NCBI RefSeq assembly: GCF_000004195.4
Contig: NC_030679.2
Coordinates: 29,191,712-29,255,711 of the forward strand
Length of the DNA: 64,000 nt
From: Xenopus tropicalis
Taxonomy: Eukaryota > Chordata > Amphibia > Anura > Pipidae
Reading direction: 5' to 3'
The notes under the pieces were generated by a model. The model did not search any database. It was given only the letters and a program-made list of their open reading frames with translations, and was not told where the DNA came from. Of this stretch, positions 8,482 through 18,507 are shown piece by piece; within the stretch, counting starts at the first letter, position 1, and each line of letters starts with the position of its first letter. Made by a program: the position numbers and the translations under genes.

Positions 8482-8633
8482 TATTACTGGTTGTATATAT
8501 ATATAGTTTATGTATGTGAGTGTATAGATTGGTTAGTATAGGTTGTGTGCTGGGTTTACTTGGATGGGTTGAACTTGATGGACATTGGTCTTTTTTCAAC
8601 CCTATGTAACTATGTAACTAACTATGTAACTAT
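8482..8633 (+). promoter_or_regulatory. CR1 3' UTR with hairpin and TATGTAAC tail
   Basis: GGGTTGAA (8566-8573) pairs with TTCAACCC (8595-8602) around a loop of about 21 nt. The tail is built of TATGTAAC repeats (8603-8634), not poly(A). CR1 reverse transcriptases are known to recognise conserved 3'-terminal structure and short terminal repeats. The hairpin is kept in the antisense copy near 29310-29350. Confidence 0.8.
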
Positions 8634-9533
8634 GAAAATGTTCGCGAACCCGTTCGCGGACTTTCGCCAAAACTCGCGAATATTCGTGAACTTTGCGAAC
8701 CCCATAGACTTCAATGGGAAGGCGAACTTTAAAACCTAGAAAAGCCATTTCTGGCCAGAAAACTGATTTTAAAGTTGTTTAAAGCGTGCCACGACCTGGA
8801 CAGTGGCATGCAGGAGGGGGATCAAGCAAAAATTTCTCTGAAAAATACTTTGTAAAAAAACGCCAAAAAAAAAAACGCCAAAAAAACCGCAAGCTATTCC
8901 TATGTATATGCATAGGCGATAAAACGCGGCGGGAAAACCAAGGCGAAAAAACGCGGCGCCAAAAAAAAACGCGGCGAACCCAAAGTGGCGAACATCGGCA
9001 AAAGTCCGCAAATTTTCGCGAACACCCGATGTTCGCGCGAATTAGTTCGCCAGCGAACAGTTCGCTACATCTCTAGCCAATAATACAATGTTCAACATTT
9101 CTATCCCATTTCTTTGATAAAGTTTAGTTAAGCAGTGGAGTGTTTTTCACTGTACTATCTCCTTCGGACCAATTAGCCTCCATAGGGGTGGCAAATATAT
9201 TCATACCAGTGGGGGAATTAACAGTAAAAAAAAATTGCAGTGGGTAATAGAATTCAAAATATTTTATCCATGAAGATTCCCAGGAGCTGTCATGAAAAGA
9301 TAAGCAAAGGGCTTTGTCACCCACAGTCTAGAAACACTATTCAAGCAAGCCCGATGTGCCATCACCCTAAAGCGCAAAGCAAGAGTTTACTTTACATCTG
9401 TCAGTGACAAAGCAATCATTTACAGGATCTCTTTGTTCCTTGTGGGGTTTTTTGTGCACTTGTGAAATTATGTGCAGTTTGGGTACATTTAATATAATTC
9501 CCATGCCCGCTTGCATGACAGCGACAATGTCCA

Positions 9534-9863
9534 TAGTGATGAGCGAAATTTTTCATCAGGCATGGATTTGTGGCGAATTTCCACAATTCGACTTTGGTGG
9601 ATTTTTTCATGAAACACGCGCAAAAATGTGTAGTGGAAAAATTTGCCGTTCGACAAAAAAAAGTTGTGAGCGTCAAAAAAATAAATTGTCGACCAGGTCA
9701 TTTTTTTCTGACTCGTGCAAAATTTTTTTTTTTTTTTAGGCAACAGTTTTTTTTTTTTGCCTTTTGTCATTTCCCACATTTCACAAATTTTTCGCCATTT
9801 CACAAATCTTTTCAGCGTTTTGCAAATTTTTCAGACAAACAGGGATAGATTGGCTCATCACTA
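9534..9863. mobile_element. hAT-like MITE, TAGTGATGAGCGAA family, copy 3, split from its target duplication
   Basis: Left end TAGTGATGAGCGAAAT, right end TTGGCTCATCACTA. The left duplication AATGTCCA (9526-9533) matches AATGTCAA (10053-10060) at 7 of 8 positions, but only after removing the element at 9865-10050, which inserted exactly at the right edge. Confidence 0.82.
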
Positions 9864-9864
9864 A

Positions 9865-10050
9865 GGGGTATATTTATCATGCTGTGTAAAAAGTGGAGTG
9901 AAGCATTACATTGATGTTACCCAGAGCAACCAATCAGTGATTAGATTTCAACAGTTAGAAAATCAAATCAAAGAATCTGATTGGCTGCTATAAACAACAT
10001 CACCAGTGATGTTTTACTCCACTTTTTACACCACATGATAAATATACCCC
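9865..10050. mobile_element. PIF/Harbinger-like MITE with TAA duplication
   Basis: The ends GGGGTATATTTATCATG and CATGATAAATATACCCC are inverted repeats, and the inner parts (AAAAAGTGGAGT / ACTCCACTTTTTA) extend the arms. TAA flanks both sides (9862-9864, 10051-10053), as expected for PIF/Harbinger. It is 186 bp and non-coding. Confidence 0.8.
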
Positions 10051-10060
10051 TAAATGTCAA

Positions 10061-12327
10061 TTCTTGGGCCCTTCCCCACATCTAAACACCACCATATAAA
10101 ACACTCAGGCAAACACTTTTATGAGTTAAAAAGACCGTGGCCAAATTGATTAACCATAAGTTGACCAACATAGTAAAGATCCCCACCACTAACGACTGAA
10201 GGCTGCTCTTATGGAGATCCCCTTTACTCCCAATTCAGCAATCCTGAGTCTAACCCCCTTTCCTGTACCCCTCCCCTTTCAACAGCGGCTAATATCAGCT
10301 ACCCCTAGCCCCAACTTTAAACAACTTCCTCCATCACTTCTGTTCCTTGTTACTCTGCCCCAACATCCTACCCAATAAAGGGAGGGCATGCAGAACTGCA
10401 AAGGTAAAATCGCACTGAGATCCTCCTACTCTGTTCCCTTAACCCCATCCACATTCCTCTAGCCAACCCCAAGCTGCCTACAACCCCTTGCACTCCAATC
10501 TTTTCTGGGTCCACTTTCTGGCCCTGTCATGGCCCTGTCCCTTTACTTCCCTGCAGTCCCTTGATACCTAAAATGACACAGATCCAACATGTTCACCATC
10601 CATTTACAAATACAAATCTATGCTGGCCTTGTATTATAATATCATATTTTTACTTTTTTATTCAGATTTTGATGTGCCTGGTATACAGGCATGATATGTG
10701 AGTTTGGCCTGAATTTTCAATTGCATTAAATCTGTTACATATTAGCACACACCTGGCCACAGCAATTTATAACACATTACACAGGGAAAAGGAACACAAA
10801 GTTAATGAAGTAAATGAGAATTTATGCAGCCTGTTAAAGCAAATGTTCATATAATTACAGTGTGTATTGTTGGACCAAACCAGTGTATATAGTTCACAAA
10901 CTCATCATTACTATAAGACAAAAGGCTGTAAAATGGGTATTTATTTATATTGTAAGACATTATGCAGGAGGTTAGGGAGATTACTTCTATTGAGAAGTGC
11001 ATTATTTTTCACATTATACATTTCAACTGATCTGCCGATGGCTATTCAAATAGAAAAAAGGACATTTTATTGAAAGAAAAAGCATGCAGAGCAGAAAGCA
11101 TGACCATGTCTTGCCATGTGCTAACCCATAATTAGAAATCAAAAATCAAGCTGGCACTTAATTTTTGCCAATTAAGCTTGGCAAAAAACTCCAAGGTACA
11201 GGCCACTTGTAAAAAGTAAAAAAAATATATTATTGTGGCAATAACATGTCCAGAGAAAGCCTTATGGGATTTGTGGCAGGTGGTATATAATCGTAGGCTA
11301 TCCCATTATTACCTAGCAATTACATTGGTTCCAGTAGAGACTTCTCTTAACCTGAGGGTATCTTGAGAATATATATATTTTTTTTAATTACGTGAAAGTT
11401 TGATAAGAATTGACTTGCCAAAACACACTCATTATTTAGTTTTTCTGGCTATGCAATATGAATCTTCAAATGGGAATGTCCCATAACAGCATAATAGTAA
11501 CACTACAATATAACAATGCCCAGCATTTATTCCCAAATAAAAATGTAAAAAATGTTTGACCACCATAACCAAAATCATTTAATTAGTTAATATTGTCATT
11601 TCAGTTTTAAATAGAGTTATAATTACAACTGACAGCTGAAAAATGTTAAAAGTGGGTATGACCTTTAATAATCTGTGTTAGTGATAATTGGGTTAAAATA
11701 GAACAATGGTTGGATGGAATGAGAAAAGATGGTAACTTGGCAACCATAAAACAGGAGTGCCACTTTAATTTAGTGATAGATAACCAGTTCCATTAGCTGG
11801 ACTAGAACTTCCATCAGACTTTAAAGGCAAAGGAATAGTGGGGGTGGTATACAAATGGAACTTGATTTTATTTATATATGTTGGGGAACACTATGGGACA
11901 TATTAAGAGTAAATTCACCACAATTTGCAGAACTACCCTAGTGCCATCTGTATATATTCGTTTTTAACCTTTATCAAACGGTGAATACAGAGCAATTTCT
12001 ATATTCGTTCTTTGAATATATTTATCCTCTATTTATTCTTTGAAAATAACTGTCTAATGCTATAAACGGCCATACAAGAAGACAGAAAGCCTGGGGAGCT
12101 CCCCTCTTGGTAAACAGGTGCCTATGGCTCCTGTCTTTGGGTCTTGGTAATTTACCTTAAAGAAAGTTTCACAAGCTCATGAGATCATAATATGGACATC
12201 TTACCTAAATACTGAAAGAAAGTGGCCCAAGATACATTGAAAAGAAAATCCTCTTCTATATTAGAAAAGTATTCCTCTTAGTTTCTGCTTTGCACAAGAT
12301 GCACCCCAAAGAAATGTAGTATGCTTG
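10061..12327. other. No gene or clear repeat recognised
   Basis: The first part (10080-10560) is C-rich on this strand and the rest is AT-rich. Open frames are short and featureless (for example 10867-11073). Probably old unclassifiable repeat or unique intergenic sequence. Confidence 0.5.
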
Positions 12328-13342
12328 TGTAGCCCACTTTTGCGGATTCTGTGGCACTACTTGCTGGAGCACGATACTTTGGCGCTACAGGAGTCCTGAG
12401 CCCCCGCTTACTATGGGGGTTTACAAGGGATTCTCCCTTAAATGGCGTGCCTCCACCCAGGGATGGTGTTGTGGAACTGTAATCCACCCCCTGGGAAATG
12501 AACAGGATGATTTGCCCCTTCTGGGACCCACTTACTCCTGGTGTGAAGTACCCCACCCTGGGGTTATTCCTTACCAGATTGGTAGTGGTCCTCCGGGCGT
12601 GGTAGATACTCAGATACACAGACACAATATTGTATGTGAACTAGATGCAAGGTTTATTAGGCAGAAACCTCTCCAGGAGCGGCATATCAATCATACACAG
12701 TGCAGGGCATATACTCCTTACTTCTCATTGAGAACCTTTTCCTGTTGGCATACCCCACGGTACTCCCGACATATGCTCCCCTCTGGGTGCTCTCCCAGGT
12801 ACTCACGGCAGAGACACTCTCTCATAGAGTTCCCCCGGTACTCCGCTAGGACGTTACACCCCAGGGACCCACACCGGTACTCACATAAGGCACCCTCAGA
12901 TCCGGCCTCCTGGACTAATGGGGACCTTGTCCACCTACCTAGCCACTTGTGTCCCTGCACTCCAGCAGATGTAATGCTGGGAGGTCTTAACCTCGCTACC
13001 ACTCCTGGAGGGGCGATGTCTGCCCATTCTAACCTCTGGTGTCCTACATGACACTCCTAGAATGTCCTCTTATATAGAAACTGCTATCTATTAACTGTGC
13101 CAGGAGTGCACACTACCTGTGCACTCTCTGGGCTAACAAAATGTCTGCTAGCACATGGCTGCATCCCTTTATATATCCCAGCACCCCATCTAGTGGTTGC
13201 TGGTGAGAAATGCAGGGGAAACTCCCTTTCAGCAGAAAAACATCCAGGACCACTTTTAGGTGTCCAGTTCCCTAAGGCCACCCTCTAGTGCCTGTCTAAG
13301 GAGAACCCATCCTAGGGGCCCCAAATCTTGGGGATCCCTACA
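12328..13342 (-). repeat. 3' LTR of the minus-strand element
   Basis: 1,015 bp. On the minus strand it carries a TATA box (TATATAAG, 13069-13076), then a 39-bp-period repeat with GAGTACC at each step, then AATAAA (12653-12658) followed by a GT-rich stretch. This order fits U3, a long R, then U5. Confidence 0.87.
12759..12882 (-). repeat. 39-bp-period GAGTACC motif array in the LTR
   Basis: GGTACTC (minus strand GAGTACC) starts at 12759, 12798, 12837 and 12876, exactly 39 bp apart, while the sequence between is diverged. The same array recurs in the second LTR and in the related solo LTR at 57655-57780. Confidence 0.75.
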
Positions 13343-13360
13343 TTCTCCCCCTGCTAAAAA
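13343..13360 (-). promoter_or_regulatory. Polypurine tract
   Basis: Read on the minus strand, a purine run GCAGGGGGAGAA directly precedes the TGTAG start of the LTR. This is the expected position for the plus-strand primer of an LTR retrotransposon. Confidence 0.7.
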
Positions 13361-14402
13361 ATTGTCACCTCCTGGCTGACACATCCCATCACAACCCAAA
13401 TACCTTACACAATACTTTTACATCACACTTCAACAGCCTCTCCTGAGGTCTGCCAAGGGTACAATGGGTTGCCTGCAAGGAAATAGTAAACACATAAACA
13501 TTTTCAATCAATCATATCTCCACCTCTCCTTGAGGGAGTCCATGTCCCAAGGTGATCAGCACCCTGGGATACCTTCCACCAACGGGTGGGTACTTTGATC
13601 AGTCCTCTTTAGACTGATGGACCCTCCTGGGTCAACTTTGGGCCTGGCATCCTCCATGGCCAACACAAAAAGCTCCCCTTCGGGAGTCAAACAGGAGCAG
13701 TCCTTGCTTCCCAACCAGCCGGTTGGCTGTGGTGTGGGTATCCTTCCCCCATCCCCCAACAGTCCCTTCTTGGGAGAACACAAGTCCCTCCTGAGGGGTA
13801 CACCAAAACTGTAGGTGGTACTTCCCCTTTAAACTCAGTTACAGCTGTGCAGTGTGGCGCAGTACAGTGCACCCAAAATTTCCAGCCCACATGTAGCGGT
13901 ACCCTGCACCGTAAGCGATGCCATCCGCCGGTCTCTCATGCAGCGACAGTACACTGCCCTGCTCGGTTCCGGACTTGGCAGACATATTTGCTGTAATATC
14001 GCAGAGGAGCTCACTCACTTGACTCTTGCTGAATGCGAACTGGGAAAGTCCCAAGATGGCCGCTGTGACGTTAACTGGCATTGTCACTTCCTCAGCTCTC
14101 TGGCGCACTTTCTGGTACCTCTTATTGGCCGGTCAACCTCACGGGGCGGTCAATATGCAAAATCAGGTACGCGTCACCCTCAGGCATGCCTCAATCTCAC
14201 GTGTCTTCCCCGGCTCTCTTGGCGCCCACTATCCTGCAATCCAATTGGCCAGGAGCTGCCCTGCTCCTCTTTCGCGCCAAATCCCCCCCAGGGGGTGCGG
14301 ATCAGGGTGGCCCAAATCTAGCCCAGTTGGGAGAAGGGTGCACAGACACTCTAGGCCACAGTTCCTTTAGGGCCCTGTCTGGTAAACAGTTCTCAAAACG
14401 AT
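13361..14402 (-). other. Non-coding interior of the LTR element
   Basis: No protease, RT, RNase H or integrase motif in any frame. Frames such as 13854-14321 are short and featureless. Moderately CpG-containing near 13850-14300. Confidence 0.7.
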
Positions 14403-14418
14403 CTCAGCAGTGCCTCCA
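14403..14418 (-). promoter_or_regulatory. Primer binding site, tRNA-Thr-like
   Basis: The minus strand reads TGGAGGCACTGCTGAGAT. Its complement, ATCTCAGCAGTGCCTCCA, resembles the 3' end of tRNA-Thr (differing at about 2 of 18 positions from the vertebrate tRNA-Thr(AGT) 3' end as I remember it). It lies 2 nt inside the LTR. Confidence 0.6.
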
Positions 14419-14420
14419 AA

Positions 14421-15435
14421 TGTAGCCCACTTTTGCGGATTCTGTGGCACTACTTGCTGGAGCACGATACTTTGGCGCTACAGGAGTCCTGAGCCCCCGC
14501 TTACTATGGGGGTTTACAAGGGATTCTCCCTTAAATGGCGTGCCTCCACCCAGGGATGGTGTTGTGGAACTGTAATCCACCCCCTGGGAAATGAACAGGA
14601 TGATATGCCCCTTCTGGGACCCACTTACTCCTGGTGTGAAGTACCCCACCCTGGGGTTATTCCTTACCAGATTGGTAGTGGTCCTCCGGGCGTGGTAGAT
14701 ACTCAGATACACAGACACAATATTGTATGTGAACTAGATGCAAGGTTTATTAGGCAGAAACCTCTCCAGGAGCGGCATATCAATCATACACAGTGCAGGG
14801 CATATACTCCTTACTTCTCATTGAGAACCTTTTCCTGTTGGCATACCCCACGGTACTCCCGACATATGCTCCCCTCTGGGTGCTCTCCCAGGTACTCACG
14901 GCAGAGACACTCTCTCATAGAGTTCCCCCGGTACTCCGCTAGGACGTTACACCCCAGGGACCCACACCGGTACTCACATAAGGCACCCTCAGATCCGGCC
15001 TCCTGGACTAATGGGGACCTTGTCCACCTACCTAGCCACTTGTGTCCCTGCACTCCAGCAGATGTAATGCTGGGAGGTCTTAACCTCGCTACCACTCCTG
15101 GAGGGGCGATGTCTGCCCATTCTAACCTCTGGTGTCCTACATGACACTCCTAGAATGTCCTCTTATATAGAAACTGCTATCTATTAACTGTGCCAGGAGT
15201 GCACACTACCTGTGCACTCTCTGGGCTAACAAAATGTCTGCTAGCACATGGCTGCATCCCTTTATATATCCCAGCACCCCATCTAGTGGTTGCTGGTGAG
15301 AAATGCAGGGGAAACTCCCTTTCAGCAGAAAAACATCCAGGACCACTTTTAGGTGTCCAGTTCCCTAAGGCCACCCTCTAGTGCCTGTCTAAGGAGAACC
15401 CATCCTAGGGGCCCCAAATCTTGGGGATCCCTACA
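14421..15435 (-). repeat. 5' LTR of the minus-strand element
   Basis: Near-identical to 12328-13342 at a constant offset of 2,093 bp. TATA at 15162-15169 and AATAAA at 14746-14751 on the minus strand. As the upstream LTR it would drive transcription toward lower coordinates. Confidence 0.87.
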
Positions 15436-16909
15436 TTTGTAATATACATTCTAGTGTAGGATCCATCTACTTGAGAAATAGTCCCCAGAACTGCTCTCAC
15501 CATTCCCTCTTTTCTACAGTTAAAACAATTGGTCACTGGTTTATTTCAAGTGACCTCATGGGGCAATAGCCAGCAAAGCCAGGCCAAATATAATACCTTT
15601 AATTAAAGTCTGAGAATGTAAATAAAATAAACATGAAATAAAACAGGGAAACCCTCTTCTCTCTGAAACTTGTTTTAGCTATAAACCAATTGAATCAGAA
15701 GCTTCCTGATGCCATCATGTAGGGTGACTCGTGAAAAGCACAGAGGCCAGTAACGCAGAGGTTGTGTGGCTTCGGTGGAAGGTAGGATCTGGGCTATGTG
15801 TTGATTCAACGTATGCATAAAAGAATGGCATCTTTATCTGCCAAGAGACAGTCTACACAAAAGGAGCAAAGTCTGTTTTGACACCATTTGGCACATGGTG
15901 CATCACAACAATATGTGCAATCTTTTCTTTAAAAATAGGTGTGATAGTAATTAATTTTAATGAAGAGATGTGTGGAACATGATGAGACCTTACAACCAAA
16001 CATCTAGATTGTTCAGTCCTGTAGCCTTGCTTATTAAGTAGTCTTGTCTTGCAATATGCTGGAACAATATAGATAGTGATGAATTCAAGGAAAATAGAAT
16101 GAATATCTTTCTTTGTTTTTGATTAAAAACTCAAGCAGAACTATTGACCTACAACTTTTCTTCTACTCTAGACATGGTCTTAAAAAAACGAAACCCGAAT
16201 CTTCTGAAATATGAATTTAATTCCTGTTTCATCCATGCCAACTGCATTTGGAAAAAAAATACTTTTTTTTGTTCCAATCTGCACGCAGAGCAAGTCAAAT
16301 TAACTTAGCTGTTTTCATGATCATGGAGACTTGTATTCCCCGAGCCTCTAATTCTAATTGAAAGCAAAAGTAGAAACTAATTATTACAACTGTGTTTTGG
16401 TAATTGTTTCAATTGCAGTCACAAAATCAAGAGACAGAAAAGGACCAATTATGGATCAGAGGCCCCAAGTCATAACTCTGTGATTTCGCTTCCAGATTTA
16501 ATCTTTCTCACATTCTTTCATTTTATTATTGAAGGTAAAAGTAGGTTTTAACATGCCCACCAAATGTTTGAGATGAGAGTAGAAAAATGTAATACAAATG
16601 CACCAATGGTCGAGTTTGATTTCTTTTTCTTGATTCGTCGAGCTTAAAACAATCAAATTTGAGTTATGGTTTAAAAAATTAAATGTCTGGTATTTGTTAA
16701 GTGCAAAAAACCCGACAATTCGAATGTAAAAATTTGCCATCTAAAAGCTTGCAAGTTTCAACAGAAGTCAATGGGAGTTGTCAAAGGCAAAGCCAAACCA
16801 TATTCTCAAACTTGAATTTTTTTCAAGATTCAAGATTTTCAAGTTTTTTACTCAAAAACAAGTTTTTGTTAACTGGCTCAAGGGAAAGGATGTAAAAGGG
16901 TAATATTTA

Positions 16910-16911
<2 letters not shown>
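15436..16911. other. No gene seen
   Basis: AT-rich sequence with no recognised family and no frame with similarity to a known protein. It ends at the (TA)n tract at 16912. Confidence 0.5.
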
Positions 16912-16954
<43 letters not shown>

Positions 16955-17065
16955 GCAAGACAATGAGCCGCACACGCAGGGACTTTGTTAGAAAACAAAT
17001 TTTTTTTTAATGAAAACGATCCAAATAAAAAAATTTTTGTGTGTGGCTCATTGTCTTGCTATATA
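16912..17065. repeat. (TA)n tract followed by an inverted-repeat unit
   Basis: A (TA)n run (16912-16947) leads into TATAGCAAGACAATGAGCCG (16951-16970), whose reverse complement recurs at 17045-17064 (GGCTCATTGTCTTGCTATA). The arms are about 23 bp with one or two mismatches, and (TA)n recurs at 17127-17150. Probably a small foldback element in a TA microsatellite. Confidence 0.7.
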
Positions 17066-17205
17066 CATGGTTTTTGCAAGCACCTGGGGCATTTGATTAC
17101 TACTAGGGTGTGCTCTGTTCTTTTCTGTATATATATATATATATATATATTCCAGTTTGGCAACATTCTTTAATAGGTCACTTTAATAGGTCACTCACAT
17201 AATAT

Positions 17206-17574
17206 GGGGCACATTTACTAATCCACGAACGTCTGAAAAGCATCCAAATGTGTTTTTTCCGTAATGATCTGTGTTATTGCAATTTTTTCCGAATTGTCGC
17301 AACTTTTTTGTTGCCGCCGCAACTTTTTCGAGAATTTTCGCAACTTTTTCGTCACTGTCACAACTTTTTCGCAAATTGCCGCGACTTTTTCGCCGCCGCG
17401 GAAAAATTGGATTGGTTTTTCCACCGTTTGCAATTGCTCAATATGGAAAACTCGCGACGGCGACGAAAAAGTCGCGCAAAATATGTAAAAAAAAGTGACG
17501 TCAACGAAAAAGTCGCAAAATTTTCGTTTCCAATCCGATTTTTTCCCATTCGGGATTCGGAGTAAATGTGCCCC
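17206..17574. mobile_element. GGGGCACATTTACTAA-type MITE (PIF/Harbinger-like), copy 1
   Basis: The left end GGGGCACATTTACTAATCC and right end GAGTAAATGTGCCCC are inverted. TAT flanks both sides (17203-17205, 17575-17577). The interior is a palindrome-like run of TTTTTCG/CGAAAAA motifs, which creates spurious frames on both strands. Confidence 0.8.
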
Positions 17575-17577
17575 TAT

Positions 17578-18507
17578 ATGTTAAGTATTAATTCTGGGGG
17601 TTTAGTTTTTCCTTAAGGGGAGAGCCACTGACTCATTTTAGGTAAAGGACAGAGGCCCATGTGTACCAGGAAATATGCAAGGAGAAAATTTGCAATTTTT
17701 TTGAAAATGAAATAGTTTTTTTCCAAGATTTTTCTCATTTCTAAAACCATATGCATTGTTTTCAAGCCAAAACACAATCTTTATTATTTAATGCTTTACG
17801 AATTATGCACAACCCTGGAATGCTGAATGTACAGGTGGATGAAAGAAGGATAAATAAATCTAAGCAAGTTAGTAGATTTTAACTTGCAAATCTGTTAGAT
17901 TTTAGATACTGTGAACAGTCATAGTACATAGCAAGGTAATGCTGGGTATAGTCTTTTTAATTAATTCAATTTTTTTTTAAAGTTCCTCCTCTACTTTGAA
18001 AGCCAGCTGGGAGAAACAACAATGGCAAGAAGAAGGTTGAATTGTATCTGGATGCTTCACTGGGTGTATGTTGGACTCATTCAGCTGGGAGCTTGTTAGC
18101 AGCCTTTGCAAACAGCTGATGTGGTTCCATAGAGCCGTTACACATACGTATGAAAGCCTCATGGGAACCTTAAGCTTTTAGTTCTGTAGCATTGTGTCCT
18201 ATACAACAGATGCAGCTTGGGCTTAGAGAAAACATGTATAGAACAGGCGAATGCCATATTTTTAAAGGTATATTATAAGAGGTAGTTTGAAGAACAGACT
18301 TTCAACTTCCAAGCGCTTATTAAAAACAGACCTGGCAGCTGTACAGAAAATTAATTTAATGTAGGTTTTTGTTTTTTTAATGAAAAATGATAGTTTATGT
18401 AGTGCCTTAACATAGACATCTCCTTAGATTGACTATGTAATTAATTAGAGGAAAAATACTGGCTTGTCTGCCCCCCAATGACTGTAAAATCTTTAAAACA
18501 TAAAAGT
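17578..18507. other. No gene seen
   Basis: AT-rich sequence without a recognised repeat. The short minus-strand frame at 17977-18162 has no motif. Confidence 0.5.

Larger units (their letters stand above)
3402..8633 (+). mobile_element. Full-length CR1-clade LINE with two intact ORFs
   Basis: In order: tandem 301-bp TATA monomers (3402-~4297), 5' leader with an A-rich run near 4400, ORF1 (4484-5470), ORF2 (open from 5446, ending 8481), a short 3' UTR, a terminal hairpin and a TATGTAAC-repeat tail. It is flanked by a 7-bp duplication GAAAATG (3395-3401, 8634-8640) and sits inside a hAT-like MITE. Both frames are uninterrupted and the visible catalytic residues are present, so the copy looks young and possibly autonomous. 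CR1 placement rests on the ORF1 zinc finger plus esterase, the APE endonuclease, the RT motifs and the non-poly(A) octamer tail, all known for this clade. Related but broken copies lie at 29287-30394, 53440-54395 and 62774-63978. Confidence 0.93.
3373..9075. mobile_element. hAT-like MITE (TAGAGATGTAGCGAAC ends) split by a CR1 LINE
   Basis: The left end TAGAGATGTAGCGAAC (3373-3388) is the exact reverse complement of GTTCGCTACATCTCTA (9060-9075). An exact 8-bp duplication GCCAATAA flanks the element (3365-3372 and 9076-9083). About 28 bp lie left of the LINE and about 440 bp right of it, so the uninterrupted MITE is roughly 470 bp. The right part contains CGAACCCCATAGACTTCAATGGG, a common Xenopus repeat. 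The LINE inserted later. Confidence 0.88.
12328..15435 (-). mobile_element. Non-autonomous LTR retrotransposon, minus strand
   Basis: Two direct repeats of 1,015 bp (12328-13342 and 14421-15435) begin TGTAGCCCAC and end GGATCCCTACA (TG...CA). They look almost identical; one mismatch I noticed is GATGATTTGCCC versus GATGATATGCCC. The 1,078-bp interior has no gag or pol. Orientation is minus: read that way, the interior starts 2 nt after the LTR with TGGAGGCACTGCTGAGAT (primer site) and ends with a purine tract AGCAGGGGGAGAA before the second LTR. No clean target duplication was found (left flank ...GCTTG, right TTTGT...). It depends on another element's proteins. Confidence 0.87.

Noticed and set aside
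12413..13051. 212- and 244-residue frames repeated at 12413 and 14410
   Set aside because: Both lie in the LTRs on the strand opposite to the element's transcription and their internal repeats come from the 39-bp array (13 codons).
13854..14425. Overlapping frames in the LTR-element interior
   Set aside because: No gag, protease, RT or integrase motif; composition is that of non-coding GC-richer sequence.
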